Assembly: GCF_013870525.1 (NCBI RefSeq)
Contig: NZ_JACBXD010000001.1
Coordinates: 62,001-126,000 of the forward strand
Origin: Amycolatopsis pittospori
GTDB lineage: Bacteria; Actinomycetota; Actinomycetes; Mycobacteriales; Pseudonocardiaceae
Direction of reading: 5' to 3'
DNA: 64,000 bases
The notes under the pieces were generated by a model. That model worked only from the letters and a program-made list of their open reading frames with translations, had not been told where the DNA came from and searched no databases. The stretch's first letter is position 1, and every line of letters starts with the position of its first letter. A program made the position numbers and the translations under genes. This document shows positions 35,070-45,117 of the stretch, piece after piece.

Positions 35070-36020
35070 CTATTTGCTTTCAGCGGCGATGCGCGCGAGG
35101 CGCTGAGGAGTCGGCCAGCGCACGTCATAGGCCCAGCCGAACTTCTCGAAGATCCAAATGAGACGCGCGGAAAGATCGATCTGGCCGCGCTGCACACCGT
35201 GCCGGGCCGAGGTCGGGTCGGCGTGGTGCAGATTGTGCCAAGACTCGCCGAAGGAGAAGATCGCCAGCGGCCAGAAGTTGGCCGACTTGTCGCGGGCGGC
35301 GAACGGGCGCTCACCGATCATGTGGCACACCGAGTTGACCGACCAGGTCACGTGGTGCAGCACGCAGACGCGCACCAGCCCGGCCCAGAAGAACGCGGTC
35401 ACCGCGCCCCAGAACGACCAGGTGATCAGCCCGCCCAGTACAGCGGGCAGGACCAGGGTGAGCAGGCTCCACAGCCAGAACAGGTCGTCGACCTTCTTGA
35501 TGGCCGGGTCCTTCACCAGATCCGGCGCGAACCGCTCCGCGTTGGTCTGGTCGCGTTCGAACAGCCAGCCCATGTGGGCGTGCCAGAAACCCTTGGCGAT
35601 GGCGAGCGGCGAGGTGCCGAACAGCCAAGGCGAGTGCGGGTCGCCGTCGCGGTCGGAGAAGGCGTGGTGACGCCGGTGGTCGGCGACCCAGGTGATCACG
35701 GGGCCCTGGACTGCCATGCTGCCGGCGATCGCCATCGCGACGCGCAGCCACGGCTTGGCCTTGAACGAGCCGTGCGTGAAGTAACGGTGGTACGAGACGG
35801 TGATACCGAGCCCGCTGATCGCGTAGAAGAAGACGAACAGACCGACGTCGACCCAGGTCAGTCCCCAGCCCCAGGCGAACGGGACGGCCGCGAGCAGCGC
35901 GGCGAGCGGAAAGACGACCCCGAGGTAGACCGAGAGCTGCACGCCGCTCGATCGATGTCCTTCTAGTACCGGCTTGGGGCCCTTCGCGGGCGTCTGGGAA
36001 CGGTCGAGGGTAGCCGTCAT
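35070..36020 (-). CDS. Membrane fatty acid (acyl-CoA) desaturase
   Basis: 316-aa integral membrane diiron desaturase introducing a double bond in acyl chains (delta-9 type). Three histidine boxes are present: HRYFTH (residues 78-83), HRRHH (115-119) and HNLHH (262-266), with four membrane helices between them. The start MTATLDRSQTP is preferred over upstream codons, since a GAAAAGAAG sequence lies just before it. Operon with the TetR gene. Upstream lie a TetR-type dyad and an iron-box-like sequence, so expression may respond to fatty acids and iron. Confidence 0.93.
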   Translation of the reverse strand: MTATLDRSQTPAKGPKPVLEGHRSSGVQLSVYLGVVFPLAALLAAVPFAWGWGLTWVDVGLFVFFYAISGLGITVSYHRYFTHGSFKAKPWLRVAMAIAGSMAVQGPVITWVADHRRHHAFSDRDGDPHSPWLFGTSPLAIAKGFWHAHMGWLFERDQTNAERFAPDLVKDPAIKKVDDLFWLWSLLTLVLPAVLGGLITWSFWGAVTAFFWAGLVRVCVLHHVTWSVNSVCHMIGERPFAARDKSANFWPLAIFSFGESWHNLHHADPTSARHGVQRGQIDLSARLIWIFEKFGWAYDVRWPTPQRLARIAAESK

Positions 36021-36048
36021 GCAGTCACTTCTTTTCTCCGTGCAGCCC

Positions 36049-36067
36049 TGAGGCAAGCCTAAGGGTG
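36049..36067 (-). promoter_or_regulatory. Weak IdeR/DtxR-like box before the desaturase
   Basis: AGGCAAGCCT, identical to the core of the efeU box, lies 29 bases before the desaturase start. About 11 of 19 consensus positions match, weaker than at efeU. A diiron enzyme under iron control would make sense. Suggestive only. Confidence 0.35.
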
Positions 36068-36082
36068 TCCTTACCTACGATG

Positions 36083-36095
36083 CCGTAAGTTACGG
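36083..36095. promoter_or_regulatory. Dyad CCGTAA-G-TTACGG, candidate TetR operator
   Basis: A perfect 6+6 inverted repeat with one central base lies 63 bases upstream of the desaturase ATG. The neighbouring TetR gene makes it the natural candidate ligand-responsive operator. Confidence 0.5.
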
Positions 36096-36192
36096 TACAG
36101 GAGGTTTCGTCCCCTGTGGAGTGCCCGCGACCGTGAGGGAACCCCCGGTCGCGCGAGGACGTCTCCGGCATGGCTATCCTGACCAGGATCGA

Positions 36193-36264
36193 TCCGCCGT
36201 AGTGTAATCGGCAGCACTTCAGATTTTGGTTCTGACAGTTCAGGTTCGAATCCTGGCGGCGGAG
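36193..36264 (+). tRNA. tRNA-Gln (anticodon UUG)
   Basis: A 72-nt cloverleaf. The acceptor stem TCCGCCG pairs with CGGCGGA, with discriminator G. The anticodon stem TCAGA/TCTGA carries a 7-nt loop with anticodon TTG (36226-36228). The T-loop sequence TTCGAAT is standard. CCA is not encoded. Confidence 0.97.
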
Positions 36265-36307
36265 CAGACGAACAGATGACCAGCGGCGTTTTCAACGGTG
36301 GGGGTGT

Positions 36308-38065
36308 GTGCGGCTGACCGAGGACGCGATCGACCCGACGACCAGTGGCAGGCGGCCGGCGCTTGCGGAGATGTCCGACGCCTGGCTTTACGGTCGCGCG
36401 CGCGAACTCGGTGCGGCCATCCAGCGCGTCAGCTTCAACGAGCAGCTGGACATCATCACCAGCCTCGACGAACTCCTCGACGAGACACAGCGCCGCGGCG
36501 AACCCCTGCTGGTCGCCCAATTGCTGCGCTACTCCGCGGTGGCCAGGCTGATCACCCGAGGCCTCGCCCCCGAAGCCGAACCCAGGCTCGACGAGATGCT
36601 CGCGCACACCCGGCGCCACGGTCTCGCGCTGATGCGCGCCGACGCGCACGCGCTGCGCGGTCGTCGTCTCGTGATCGCGAAGCAGGAGGACGCCGCCCTC
36701 ACCGAGATCGCCAGGGCGCTCGCCATCCTCGACGACTCCGCGGTCCCGGACCGCCAGGTCGGCAGGCGCAGCTGGGACCGGATGCTGTCCACGACCCTGG
36801 TCGACTGCTGGCTGGTCCTGAACCAGCTCGGCGTCTACGAAGCGGCAGAGGAGGCGATCGCCCGCGCCGCGCAGGCGATCCGCGACAGCGCGAGCCCGCA
36901 CGAAATCGCACTTCAGCTGATCAACCGGGTCAAGATGCTGCTCGGCTGGGGCCTACGGCTCGAACGCATCGAGCGCTACGACGAAGGGGCGGACAAGTTC
37001 CGCACCGCCGCGTCGATGGCTCAGGCCGCCGAAGGCCCGTTCACCGAGTCGTTGTTCCCGCGCAAGAAGGACATGGCCGCGATCGACCAGGTCGGCGTAC
37101 TCGCCGCGGCGGCCGCGCTGGCCTCGCCCGATACGTCGCATATCGATCGACTGTCCTCGCTGCTGCGACCGGAACTGGCGTTCCCGCACGAACGCGAGAT
37201 CATCGCCATTTCGCTCGCCCGCTGTCTCGACAACGCCGGCCGTCGCGAAGACGCGCTGCAAGTCCTCAAAGAGGTCCGCGAGGACAACGAGGAAGGCTCG
37301 CTGCCGTCGATGCGGCTGAACCTGGCCCGCGAGCTGGCCAGGCTCGACACCAGCCCGGACTACGCGTCCGGGGCGAGCCAGTCGCTGATCGACTACGCGA
37401 CCATCCTGGAATCGGAGATGTGGTCGCTGCGGGAATCGCAGATCGCCACCTTGAACGCGCGCCGCGAACACGAACGCCTGTCCGCCGAGCACGGCGCGAT
37501 CACCCAGCAGGCCCTGCAGGACCCGCTCACCGGGCTGCCGAACCGGCGCGCGCTCGACGAAAAGCTGCGTTCGCTGGCGTCGTCCGCGGATGCCCAGCCG
37601 CTCGCGGTCGCACTGGTCGACCTCGACGGGTTCAAGGACGTCAACGACAAGCAGTCGCACGCCGAGGGTGACAACGTGCTCCGTGTCATCGCGAGCACGC
37701 TGCGCGACGCCCTGCGCGGCGACGACGTCGTCGCCCGGTACGGCGGCGACGAGTTCATCGTGCTTCTACCTGGGGCTCCGGCCTCCGCGGCGAAGCAGGC
37801 GCTCGGTCGTTCTGTGAATGCCGTCGCATCTTTGCCGCACCACCTTTCGCACGGCGTCACCCTCTCCGTCGGGCTCGTTTCGCTCCGGCCGCAGGAGCGC
37901 GCCGAACAGGTCCTCGCACGTGCCGATGCGGCCATGTACCAGGCGAAACGTGGCGGCGGGAACCAGGTGTCGTCGGTGAACTCGATGGCCATCGATCCGG
38001 TGACCGGATGGCCCGGTGAGGATGCTCCGACCGACCCCGCGTGGGACGCCGAGCAGCCCACGTAG
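36308..38065 (+). CDS. Cytoplasmic diguanylate cyclase with TPR-like N-terminal region
   Basis: 585 aa. Residues 1-400 form a helical array of TPR-like repeats without membrane helices. The C-terminal GGDEF domain (about 400-565) carries NRRALDEKL, VDLDGFKDVND and the intact active site RYGGDEF (about 477-483). The allosteric I-site RxxD (RGDD) lies exactly five residues before GGDEF, so product inhibition is expected. It makes the second messenger c-di-GMP. The N-terminal repeats probably sense a protein partner. GTG start chosen. No EAL domain is attached. Confidence 0.9.
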   Translation: MRLTEDAIDPTTSGRRPALAEMSDAWLYGRARELGAAIQRVSFNEQLDIITSLDELLDETQRRGEPLLVAQLLRYSAVARLITRGLAPEAEPRLDEMLAHTRRHGLALMRADAHALRGRRLVIAKQEDAALTEIARALAILDDSAVPDRQVGRRSWDRMLSTTLVDCWLVLNQLGVYEAAEEAIARAAQAIRDSASPHEIALQLINRVKMLLGWGLRLERIERYDEGADKFRTAASMAQAAEGPFTESLFPRKKDMAAIDQVGVLAAAAALASPDTSHIDRLSSLLRPELAFPHEREIIAISLARCLDNAGRREDALQVLKEVREDNEEGSLPSMRLNLARELARLDTSPDYASGASQSLIDYATILESEMWSLRESQIATLNARREHERLSAEHGAITQQALQDPLTGLPNRRALDEKLRSLASSADAQPLAVALVDLDGFKDVNDKQSHAEGDNVLRVIASTLRDALRGDDVVARYGGDEFIVLLPGAPASAAKQALGRSVNAVASLPHHLSHGVTLSVGLVSLRPQERAEQVLARADAAMYQAKRGGGNQVSSVNSMAIDPVTGWPGEDAPTDPAWDAEQPT

Positions 38066-38109
38066 GATCAATGCCCGACAACCACCGTTGGTGAAATGTT
38101 GGGAGCGCC

Positions 38110-39597
38110 GTGACCGGCCCGCTGAGCACGTTGATCCTCGCCGCGGGTGAGGGCACCCGCATGCGTTCGTCCACTCCGAAGGTTCTGCACCCGATCGCCG
38201 GCCGCTCTCTGGTCGAGCACGCGGTCCGCGCCGCCGCGGGGCTGAGCCCGGAACACCTGGTCGTGGTCATCGGCCATGGTCGCGACTCCGTCGGCGCGCA
38301 GCTGGCGAAGGTCGGCGAGGCGCTCGGCCGCGACGTCGTCACCGCCGTCCAGGAGGAGCAGAAGGGCACCGGGCACGCCGTTTCGTGCGCGCTCTCGGCG
38401 CTGCCGGGCGGGCTGACCGGAACCGTCGTCGTCAGCTACGGCGACGTCCCGCTGCTCGATACCGAAACCCTCGCTTCCCTGGTCGCGGAGCACAACTCCA
38501 CCGGCAACGCGGTCACCGTGCTGACCGCGGTCGTCGCGAACCCGACCGGTTACGGCCGGATCGTCCGCGACGAAAACGGCGTCGTCACCTCGATCGTCGA
38601 GCAGAAGGACGCCACCCCCGAACAGCACGAAATCTCCGAAATCAACTCCGGCGTCTACGCGTTCGACGCTTCGGTGCTGGTCGACGGGCTCTCGAAGCTT
38701 TCGACGGACAACGCACAGGGCGAGCTCTACCTCACCGACGTCCTCGGCATCGCCCGCGGCGACGGCAAGGGCGTCGGCGCACTGGTCATCGACGACCCGT
38801 GGGTGACCGAAGGCGTCAACGACCGCGTGCAGCTCTCGGTGCTCGGCGCCGAACTGAACCGGCGCATCGTCCGCGGCTGGCAGCGGGCGGGCGTCACCGT
38901 CGTCGACCCGTCGAACACCTGGATCGACGCGGGCGTGACCCTGTCGCGCGACGTCGTCATCGAACCGGGCGTGCAGCTGAAGGGTTCGACGTCGGTCGGC
39001 GAGGGCGCGCAGATCGGTCCGGACAGCACCCTGGAGAACGTCTCGGTCGGCGCGGGCGCGTCGGTCGTGCGGACGCACGGTTCCGATTCGGAACTGGGCG
39101 ACGGCGTCAAGGTCGGCCCGTTCACCTACCTGCGTCCTGGCACGAAGCTGGGGACCAAGGGCAAACTCGGCGCGTTCGTCGAGACGAAGAACGCGGACAT
39201 CGGCGCCGGGACCAAGGTGCCGCACCTGACCTACGTCGGCGACGCGACCATCGGCGAGAACAGCAACATCGGTTGTTCCAGCGTGTTCGTCAACTACGAC
39301 GGCGTGAACAAGCACCACACCACGATCGGCTCCCATGTACGGCTCGGCGCGGACAACACGTTCGTCGCCCCGGTGACCATCGGCGATGGCGCTTACAGTG
39401 GGGCGGGCACCGTGATCAGGCAAGACGTGCCCCCGGGCGCGCTCGCCGTGTCGACCGGGCCGCAGCGCAACATCGAAGACTGGGTGTCCCGGCGCAGGCC
39501 GGGCACACCCGCGGCGGAAGCAGCTTCCGCCGCGAAGCAGGACACAACCGCCGTGTCCGATTCAAATAAGGGAAACGACGGGGAGTCGCCAGCATGA
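38110..39597 (+). CDS. glmU: Bifunctional UDP-GlcNAc pyrophosphorylase/GlcN-1-P acetyltransferase GlmU
   Basis: Makes UDP-GlcNAc for peptidoglycan. It has 495 aa: the N-terminal uridyltransferase with [22 protein letters not shown] and SYGDVPLL, then the C-terminal left-handed beta helix (hexapeptide repeats from about residue 260) with acetyltransferase residues in the [11 protein letters not shown] segment. A Ser/Ala-rich tail follows. GTG start. Its end overlaps prs by 4 bases, the order conserved in actinobacteria. Confidence 0.97.
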   Translation: MTGPLSTLILAAGEGTRMRSSTPKVLHPIAGRSLVEHAVRAAAGLSPEHLVVVIGHGRDSVGAQLAKVGEALGRDVVTAVQEEQKGTGHAVSCALSALPGGLTGTVVVSYGDVPLLDTETLASLVAEHNSTGNAVTVLTAVVANPTGYGRIVRDENGVVTSIVEQKDATPEQHEISEINSGVYAFDASVLVDGLSKLSTDNAQGELYLTDVLGIARGDGKGVGALVIDDPWVTEGVNDRVQLSVLGAELNRRIVRGWQRAGVTVVDPSNTWIDAGVTLSRDVVIEPGVQLKGSTSVGEGAQIGPDSTLENVSVGAGASVVRTHGSDSELGDGVKVGPFTYLRPGTKLGTKGKLGAFVETKNADIGAGTKVPHLTYVGDATIGENSNIGCSSVFVNYDGVNKHHTTIGSHVRLGADNTFVAPVTIGDGAYSGAGTVIRQDVPPGALAVSTGPQRNIEDWVSRRRPGTPAAEAASAAKQDTTAVSDSNKGNDGESPA

Positions 39598-40574
39598 GTT
39601 CGAAGTCCGGCACACCGAAGAAGAACCTGATGCTCTTCTCCGGGCGCGCACACCCGGAGCTCGCGGAGGAGGTGGCCAAGCACCTCAACGTGACGGTCGT
39701 ACCGCAGACCGCCCACAACTTCGCCAACGGGGAGATCTTCGTCCGGTTCAACGAATCTGTGCGCGGGACCGACGCGTTCGTGATCCAGAGCCACCCGGCG
39801 CCCATCAACGAGTGGGTGATGGAGCAGCTGATCATGGTGGACGCCCTCAAGCGGGCGAGCGCCAAGCGGATCACCGTGATCATGCCGTTCTACCCGTACG
39901 CGCGGCAGGACAAGAAGCACAAGGGCCGCGAGCCGATCTCCGCGCGCCTGATCGCGGACCTGTTCAAGACCGCCGGCGCCGACCGGATCATGACCGTCGA
40001 CCTGCACACCGCGCAGATCCAGGGTTTCTTCGACGGCCCCGTCGACCACCTGCTCGCCCAGAACGTGCTGGCCGCACACATCAACAAGACCTACCAGGGC
40101 GAGAACATCACCGTTGTTTCGCCGGACTCGGGCCGCGTGCGGCTGGCCGAGAAGTGGGCGGCGCAGCTGGGTGACCGGCCGATCGCCTTCATCCACAAGA
40201 CCCGCGACCCCGACAAGCCGAACCAGGCCGTCGCCAACCGCGTCGTCGGCAAGGTCCGCGGTCAGCTGTGCGTGCTGATCGACGACATGATCGACACCGG
40301 CGGCACGATCGTGAAGGCCACCGAGGCCCTGCTCGACGAAGGCGCGTCCGACGTCGTCATCGCCTCGACCCACGGCATCCTGTCCGACCCCGCCACCGAG
40401 CGGCTGTCGAACTGCAAGGCGCGCGAGGTCATCGTCACCAACACGCTGCCGATCCCGGAAGAGAAGCGCTTCCCGGGCCTGACCGTGCTGTCCATCGCGC
40501 CGCTGCTGGCGCAGGCGATCCAGCAGGTCTTCGAGGACGGGTCGGTCACGTCCCTCTTCGACGGCAACGCCTGA
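39594..40574 (+). CDS. prs: Ribose-phosphate pyrophosphokinase
   Basis: Makes PRPP from ribose 5-phosphate and ATP, 326 aa. It has the flexible loop region [18 protein letters not shown], the [18 protein letters not shown] binding motif and the PRPP site [13 protein letters not shown]. It is co-transcribed with glmU, with an ATGA overlap, and terminated by a strong hairpin right after the stop codon. Confidence 0.97.
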   Translation: MSSKSGTPKKNLMLFSGRAHPELAEEVAKHLNVTVVPQTAHNFANGEIFVRFNESVRGTDAFVIQSHPAPINEWVMEQLIMVDALKRASAKRITVIMPFYPYARQDKKHKGREPISARLIADLFKTAGADRIMTVDLHTAQIQGFFDGPVDHLLAQNVLAAHINKTYQGENITVVSPDSGRVRLAEKWAAQLGDRPIAFIHKTRDPDKPNQAVANRVVGKVRGQLCVLIDDMIDTGGTIVKATEALLDEGASDVVIASTHGILSDPATERLSNCKAREVIVTNTLPIPEEKRFPGLTVLSIAPLLAQAIQQVFEDGSVTSLFDGNA

Positions 40575-40582
40575 TCAACGGA

Positions 40583-40639
40583 GCAAGGGACCTTTGCTAC
40601 CGCTCTCTTTCGGAGAGTGATAGCAAAGGTCCCTTGCTG
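40583..40639 (+). terminator. Terminator after prs, GGGACCTTT family
   Basis: A perfect 18-bp outer stem (40583-40600 with 40622-40639) encloses a second 5-bp stem-loop (CTCTC-TTTCG-GAGAG). The core AGCAAGGGACCTTTGCT recurs at 11386-11402. Confidence 0.8.
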
Positions 40640-40701
40640 CGTTTTCGGCTCCTCGCGAAACGGGGCGCGCCGGTGTGCCCCGCCTGGCTAGGTTGCCGTT
40701 C

Positions 40702-41571
40702 ATGGGGAAATTCAAGTTCGGTGTGAACCTGTGGGGCGCCGAGAACCGTGCCGACTGGACCGCGAAATGCCTCCGCGTCGAGGCCCTCGGGTACGACGTC
40801 ATCTCCGTGCCCGACCACCTCGGGCTAGGACGGAACTCGCCATTTCCGGCGTTGACGATGGCCGCCGCAGTGACCCAGCGGCCCCGCGTAGGCACCCTCG
40901 TGTCCAACGTGCCCTTCTACAACTTCGCGCTCTTCGCCCGCGACGTCGCCACGACGGTGAAGATGACCGGTGACCGTCTCGATCTCGGCCTCGGCTCCGG
41001 CCACATGAAGTCGGAATTCGATGGCGCCGGCCTACCCTGGACTCCGGCCAAGGCGCGCATCGAATACCTCGCCGACAGCCTTGACCACCTGCGCGAACAC
41101 TTCACCGAGGAAGGTGTCACGCCTCCACCGCTGCTCCTCGCGGGCAACAGCGACGGCGTGCTCTCCCTCGCCGCTCGTCACGCCGACATCGTCGGTTTCG
41201 CGGGCCTGCGCCAGGCCCCCGGGAAACCACCCGGCACCTTCCTACTCGACGACGCCGAGCGGATGGACGAACGTGTCGCGTTCTTCCGTTCGGGCGCGAA
41301 CGGCAGGGATCCCGAACTGAACATGCTCGTCCAGCGGGTCGTCGTCACCGACGACCGGCGCGCCGCCGCCGAGTCCTGGTATGAAGAGGACCCGGACGGC
41401 CTGAATGTGGACACCCTGCTCGAAACGCCTCAGTTGCTGTTCGGAACCGTCGACGAAATCGTCCGGCAACTGCAGGAGCGTCGCGAGCGATACGGGTTCT
41501 CCTACATCACGGTGTTCCAACCGATGCTGGAAACGTTCGCGCCGGTCGTGAAGGCATTGTCCGGTCAGTAA
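40702..41571 (+). CDS. LLM-class F420-dependent oxidoreductase
   Basis: 289-aa luciferase-like protein of a different subtype from that at 28825: GVNLWGAENRADWTAKCLRVEALGYDVISVPDHLG, LDLGLGSGHMKSEFDGAGL, then LQERRERYGFSYITVFQP. Actinobacterial members with this N-terminus are usually F420-dependent. The start ATG follows a TAGGTT -10 by 7 bases with no ribosome site, so probably leaderless. Its 3' end overlaps the convergent next gene by 7 bases. Confidence 0.87.
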   Translation: MGKFKFGVNLWGAENRADWTAKCLRVEALGYDVISVPDHLGLGRNSPFPALTMAAAVTQRPRVGTLVSNVPFYNFALFARDVATTVKMTGDRLDLGLGSGHMKSEFDGAGLPWTPAKARIEYLADSLDHLREHFTEEGVTPPPLLLAGNSDGVLSLAARHADIVGFAGLRQAPGKPPGTFLLDDAERMDERVAFFRSGANGRDPELNMLVQRVVVTDDRRAAAESWYEEDPDGLNVDTLLETPQLLFGTVDEIVRQLQERRERYGFSYITVFQPMLETFAPVVKALSGQ

Positions 41572-42182
41572 GCGACGCAGAAGCGCTGACGGCGGTGTGC
41601 CGGCTTGTCGATCTCGTCGACGAACGCGATCGCGTAGTCCGCACCGCCGACCTTCGACGCACCGTTCTCGTCGGTCAGGAGGACGTCGCCGCCGAGCCGG
41701 TACTGCCCGGTCCGCTCTCCCTCGGCCCACGCGCCGAACTCCGCGGCCGGGCTGACGTAGAACCAGTCGATGTCCTCAGGAAGCTCGCGGAACGCTTCCA
41801 GAACCTTGGCGTGAGACCCCGCTTCGCCCTTGTACTCGTCGGGGAACTCGGGGGTGTCGATCAGGCGAGGCCCGCCCTCGGCCACGTGCAGGCTCCCGGC
41901 CCCACCGACCACGCCGATCCGTGCGCCGTTGTCCTTCGCGACCTGGGCGATCGAGGGCACCGCGTCGAGCAGCCCACCCTGCCCGTGAACCGCGATGACC
42001 AGGACGTCGGCGCCCTTGGCGACCTCGGCGAGGAATGCCTCGTCGTACAGCGACCCCGCCCGGGACCCTTCTCCTTCGGCGTTCCTCGACACCACCACGA
42101 CCTCATGACCGCGGCTCCGCGCCTCGGCGGTGATCTTGCCGCCCGCGTATCCGGTGCCTCCGAAAACAACCAGCTTCGCCAT
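41565..42182 (-). CDS. NAD(P)-binding atypical SDR (NmrA-like)
   Basis: 205-aa Rossmann-fold protein: MAKLVVFGGTGYAGGKITAEARSRGHEVVVVSRN gives the GGTGYAG motif, with further VLVIAVHGQGG and VVGGAGSLHV segments and late YAIAFVDEID. It fits the NmrA/atypical SDR group with unknown substrate. The Tyr-x3-Lys pair is absent. The start is supported by GGAGA 6 bases upstream of the ATG at 42182. Confidence 0.88.
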   Translation of the reverse strand: MAKLVVFGGTGYAGGKITAEARSRGHEVVVVSRNAEGEGSRAGSLYDEAFLAEVAKGADVLVIAVHGQGGLLDAVPSIAQVAKDNGARIGVVGGAGSLHVAEGGPRLIDTPEFPDEYKGEAGSHAKVLEAFRELPEDIDWFYVSPAAEFGAWAEGERTGQYRLGGDVLLTDENGASKVGGADYAIAFVDEIDKPAHRRQRFCVAY

Positions 42183-42277
42183 CGCGTCTCTCCTCATCAT
42201 CGGCTAGAACGCCGATGGTAAGAACGCAAGATCGGCTACTTCAACGTACGCAACGCACCCCGAGGTGAGTGTGCAGG

Positions 42278-43399
42278 TCAGCCGCCCAGCGTGGCGAACT
42301 CGGACTTGAGCTTTTCACGCACACCGTTGACATCGACCGGGGCCCGGACCTCACCACGAGCCGATGGCTTCGCCAGAACCTGATAGCTGGCGTTCCGATT
42401 CGGCAGTTTGAACTTGACCTCACAGGTCATGCTCGTCGTCGTGTCCGGGGCCGCGTTGGCGTCCGCCGTGCAGCTTTGGGCGCCGAGGGACTGGGCGGTG
42501 AACTCGACGGTCAGCATCAAGTGCACGGGCGTCCCTTTCGCGCCGCCGATGACCGTGTTGGCGACGTCGATGGTCGCCCGGCAGTTCCCGACGAAATCCG
42601 TGCAGTCCAGTTTGTCGTTGACCACGCTGACACTGACCTGGGTGAGCGCGTCGAACGGCTGCCCGACCCCACCGATCGCGCCGTCCAGATCGGTCTGCAG
42701 CTTTTTGAGCGATTCCCCGGCGAGCGGTTCGACCCGCATCTCTGCACCGAGCGTCTTCCCGCCCGCCGCGTCGACGAGGGAAGGCGCGAAACTGATCACG
42801 CGATGCGGCGCCGCGGTGGTCACCCGCAATGTCCCGAGCCCGCTCCCGACGTCGTAGACCTCGGTCCCGTCAGGCAACTTCGACTTGACCGGATCGGTCA
42901 GCCGGTTCATCGCGGACACCGCGGCCCGGAGCGTCGAAGCCGCTTTGCGCGGGTTCAGCACCTCGACGGCGTTCACCGGCAGATCCGTGCTGTCCGTCCG
43001 GACCCAGTTGGTGCCGTACTGGTCGCTGTTGCCGAGCCCGTGCGCCTTCCAGTACTCAGGCGTCGCCGAGAGGTACAGCTGGTTGTCGGCCGAAACGACC
43101 TGGATGGTCTGGCCGTCGACCGGCAGCGCACCGTGCGCGCTGCCGTTGCGCGTGATCCGGAACAGCAATTCGGCGGGTTTGCCCGCGGCATCCTTGATGG
43201 TCGACTTGTAGACAACCGCCGGAGCCTGTTCGAGCGCCTTCAACGCACTCTCGACAGCGCCACGTTGCTCCGTGCGCCTGTCGACCCGCTGCTGCTCGGC
43301 GGGCGAGATCCCCGCCGCGCCGTCGATCGCGACGTCACAGCCGGCCACGAGGCAGCACAAGACGGCGACCGCGCCGATCCTCAACCGTCGTGCCGGCAT
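42278..43399 (-). CDS. Lipoprotein of unknown function
   Basis: 373 aa. A short basic start, hydrophobic stretch and lipobox LVAGC (Cys near residue 21) predict a lipid-anchored extracytoplasmic protein. The remainder is soluble. Four Cys near the middle and C-terminus (DCTDFVGNC, SCTADAN, MTCEVKF) could form disulfides. I do not recognise the family with certainty. Domains of LppX/LprAFG type and PknH-like sensors have comparable length. It sits between an NmrA-like gene and rplY. In M. tuberculosis the lipoprotein gene lpqT occupies this neighbourhood, but similarity is unproven. Confidence 0.7.
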   Translation of the reverse strand: MPARRLRIGAVAVLCCLVAGCDVAIDGAAGISPAEQQRVDRRTEQRGAVESALKALEQAPAVVYKSTIKDAAGKPAELLFRITRNGSAHGALPVDGQTIQVVSADNQLYLSATPEYWKAHGLGNSDQYGTNWVRTDSTDLPVNAVEVLNPRKAASTLRAAVSAMNRLTDPVKSKLPDGTEVYDVGSGLGTLRVTTAAPHRVISFAPSLVDAAGGKTLGAEMRVEPLAGESLKKLQTDLDGAIGGVGQPFDALTQVSVSVVNDKLDCTDFVGNCRATIDVANTVIGGAKGTPVHLMLTVEFTAQSLGAQSCTADANAAPDTTTSMTCEVKFKLPNRNASYQVLAKPSARGEVRAPVDVNGVREKLKSEFATLGG

Positions 43400-43739
43400 G
43401 CCCGCTCCCTGGGTTTGGCTTGCAAGAGATCACACCTTAGAAAAGGGGTCGCGCACCACCGCATCCGCGGGTTCCCGAAGCAGCTGTCACCGACTTGTCA
43501 CCTGAACGAGCCACCCGGCGGGACCCCCGTCCAACTGGTTGGTCTACACTTTCCCGGTCTCGGCGAGGCGGGTTCCGTGAGCACCTGGTGCCCGACGTGA
43601 TCGACGCGGCGGCTTGAGTGGCCACACGCGATCGAGCACGCCTGTGGAATTCGCCGCCGAACACCCGAACCGCCCCGAACCATCCCCACCTCAGCATGAT
43701 TTCGCTGAACATGTTGGTGAATTGAAGGAGTGCTACACC

Positions 43740-44351
43740 GTGTCCGAGGTACGCCTGTCCGTCGAGCCCCGCACCGAATTCGGCAAGGGTGCCGCGCGTC
43801 GTACGCGTCGCGCCGGCAAGATCCCCGCGGTGCTGTACGGGCACGGCTCGGACCCCCGCCACTACGCCCTGCCCGCCATCGAGTTCGCCCGCGTCGTGCG
43901 TGAGAACGGCAGCAACGCCGTCATCACCCTCGACCTCGAGGGCAAGAGCGAGCTGGCGCTGACGAAGACCATCGTCGTCCACCCGCTGAAGAACTACATC
44001 GAGCACGTCGACCTGCTGGTCGTCATCCGCGGCGAGAAGGTCACCGTCGACATCCCGGTCGTCGTCACCGGCACCGCGGGCCCGGGCACCCTGGTCACCA
44101 CCGACCTCGACACCCTCCAGATCGAGGTCGAGGCGCTGCACATCCCGGAGCAGGTCGAGCTCTCGGTCGAAGGCGTCCCCGCCGGCACCCAGATCCTCGC
44201 CTCGCAGGTCACCCTGCCGAAGGGCGCCACTCTGGTCACCGACCCCGAGGCGCTGGTCGTCGCCGTCAACGAGGCGCCGTCCGAGGCCGCGCTCGAGGGC
44301 GAAGAGCCCGCTGCCGAGGCGGAGGAGACCCCCGCCGAGGACGCCGAATAA
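43740..44351 (+). CDS. rplY: 50S ribosomal protein L25 (CTC family)
   Basis: 5S-rRNA-binding ribosomal protein with the TL5-type C-terminal domain, 203 aa. It has [26 protein letters not shown] (5S-binding end), [19 protein letters not shown] and the acidic tail [15 protein letters not shown] start with GAAGGAG ribosome site 9 bases before. The 340-bp stretch upstream (43400-43739) holds no gene or recognisable motif beyond a possible -10 (TACACT, 43545-43550). The mRNA would have a leader of about 190 nt. Followed by pth. Confidence 0.95.
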   Translation: MSEVRLSVEPRTEFGKGAARRTRRAGKIPAVLYGHGSDPRHYALPAIEFARVVRENGSNAVITLDLEGKSELALTKTIVVHPLKNYIEHVDLLVVIRGEKVTVDIPVVVTGTAGPGTLVTTDLDTLQIEVEALHIPEQVELSVEGVPAGTQILASQVTLPKGATLVTDPEALVVAVNEAPSEAALEGEEPAAEAEETPAEDAE

Positions 44352-44361
44352 AGTCACTCGT

Positions 44362-44958
44362 GTGACAGAAGCAGTACTTCCCGGGGCCGGCGAGCAGATT
44401 CTGCTCGCCGGCCTCGGCAATCCCGGGCCCCAGTACGCAGGCAACCGGCACAACGTCGGCTTCATGGTGCTCGACGAGCTCGCCGGCCGCGTCGGCGGCA
44501 AGTTCAAAGCCCACAAGAGCGGCGCCGAGATCCTCGAAGGCAGGCTCGCCGGGCATCGAGTGGTCCTGGCCAAGCCTCGGTCGTACATGAACCTCTCGGG
44601 CGGCCCGGTCGTCGGCGCCGCCAGGTTCTACAAGATCCCCCCGGCCGGTGTCGTAGTCGTCCATGATGAGCTCGACGTCGATTTCGGCGCGCTCAAGATG
44701 AAGCTGGGCGGTGGCGACAACGGCCACAACGGTCTCCGCTCGATTACCAAATCACTCGGCACCAAGGACTACTACCGCGTCCGTTTCGGTGTCGGCCGTC
44801 CTCCAGGACGGCAGGATCCGGCGGATTTCGTGCTGAAGGACTTCTCGACGGTCGAACGCAAAGAGCTCGCGTTCGAAATCGATCGTTGCGCGGACGCAGT
44901 CGAAGCGCTCATCAGCACCGGCCTCGCGGCGGCCCAGAACACCTTCCACGCCGGGTGA
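44362..44958 (+). CDS. pth: Peptidyl-tRNA hydrolase
   Basis: Releases tRNA from peptidyl-tRNA, 198 aa. Substrate-groove motifs [19 protein letters not shown] (with catalytic His), [38 protein letters not shown] are all present. GTG start. It directly follows rplY by 10 bases, as in many actinobacteria, so likely co-transcribed. Confidence 0.96.
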   Translation: MTEAVLPGAGEQILLAGLGNPGPQYAGNRHNVGFMVLDELAGRVGGKFKAHKSGAEILEGRLAGHRVVLAKPRSYMNLSGGPVVGAARFYKIPPAGVVVVHDELDVDFGALKMKLGGGDNGHNGLRSITKSLGTKDYYRVRFGVGRPPGRQDPADFVLKDFSTVERKELAFEIDRCADAVEALISTGLAAAQNTFHAG

Positions 44959-45117
44959 ACCGGCTCACATGGCGGTGCGTTACAACCCGTCACTCGAAGG
45001 CGTTTCACCACGCCCCTGATCGAGTCGTGGAATAGCGGGAGCCCTTCCGGGGAACTCTCAAACCAGTTAGGACGGAATGCGGAGATCGCATTCCCCACCG
45101 AAACCGGAGAGAGTTTC

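Noticed and set aside
36298..37671. Overlapping 457-codon frame on the plus strand within the diguanylate cyclase
   Set aside because: Arg/Pro-rich frame-shifted shadow. The other frame holds the complete GGDEF protein.
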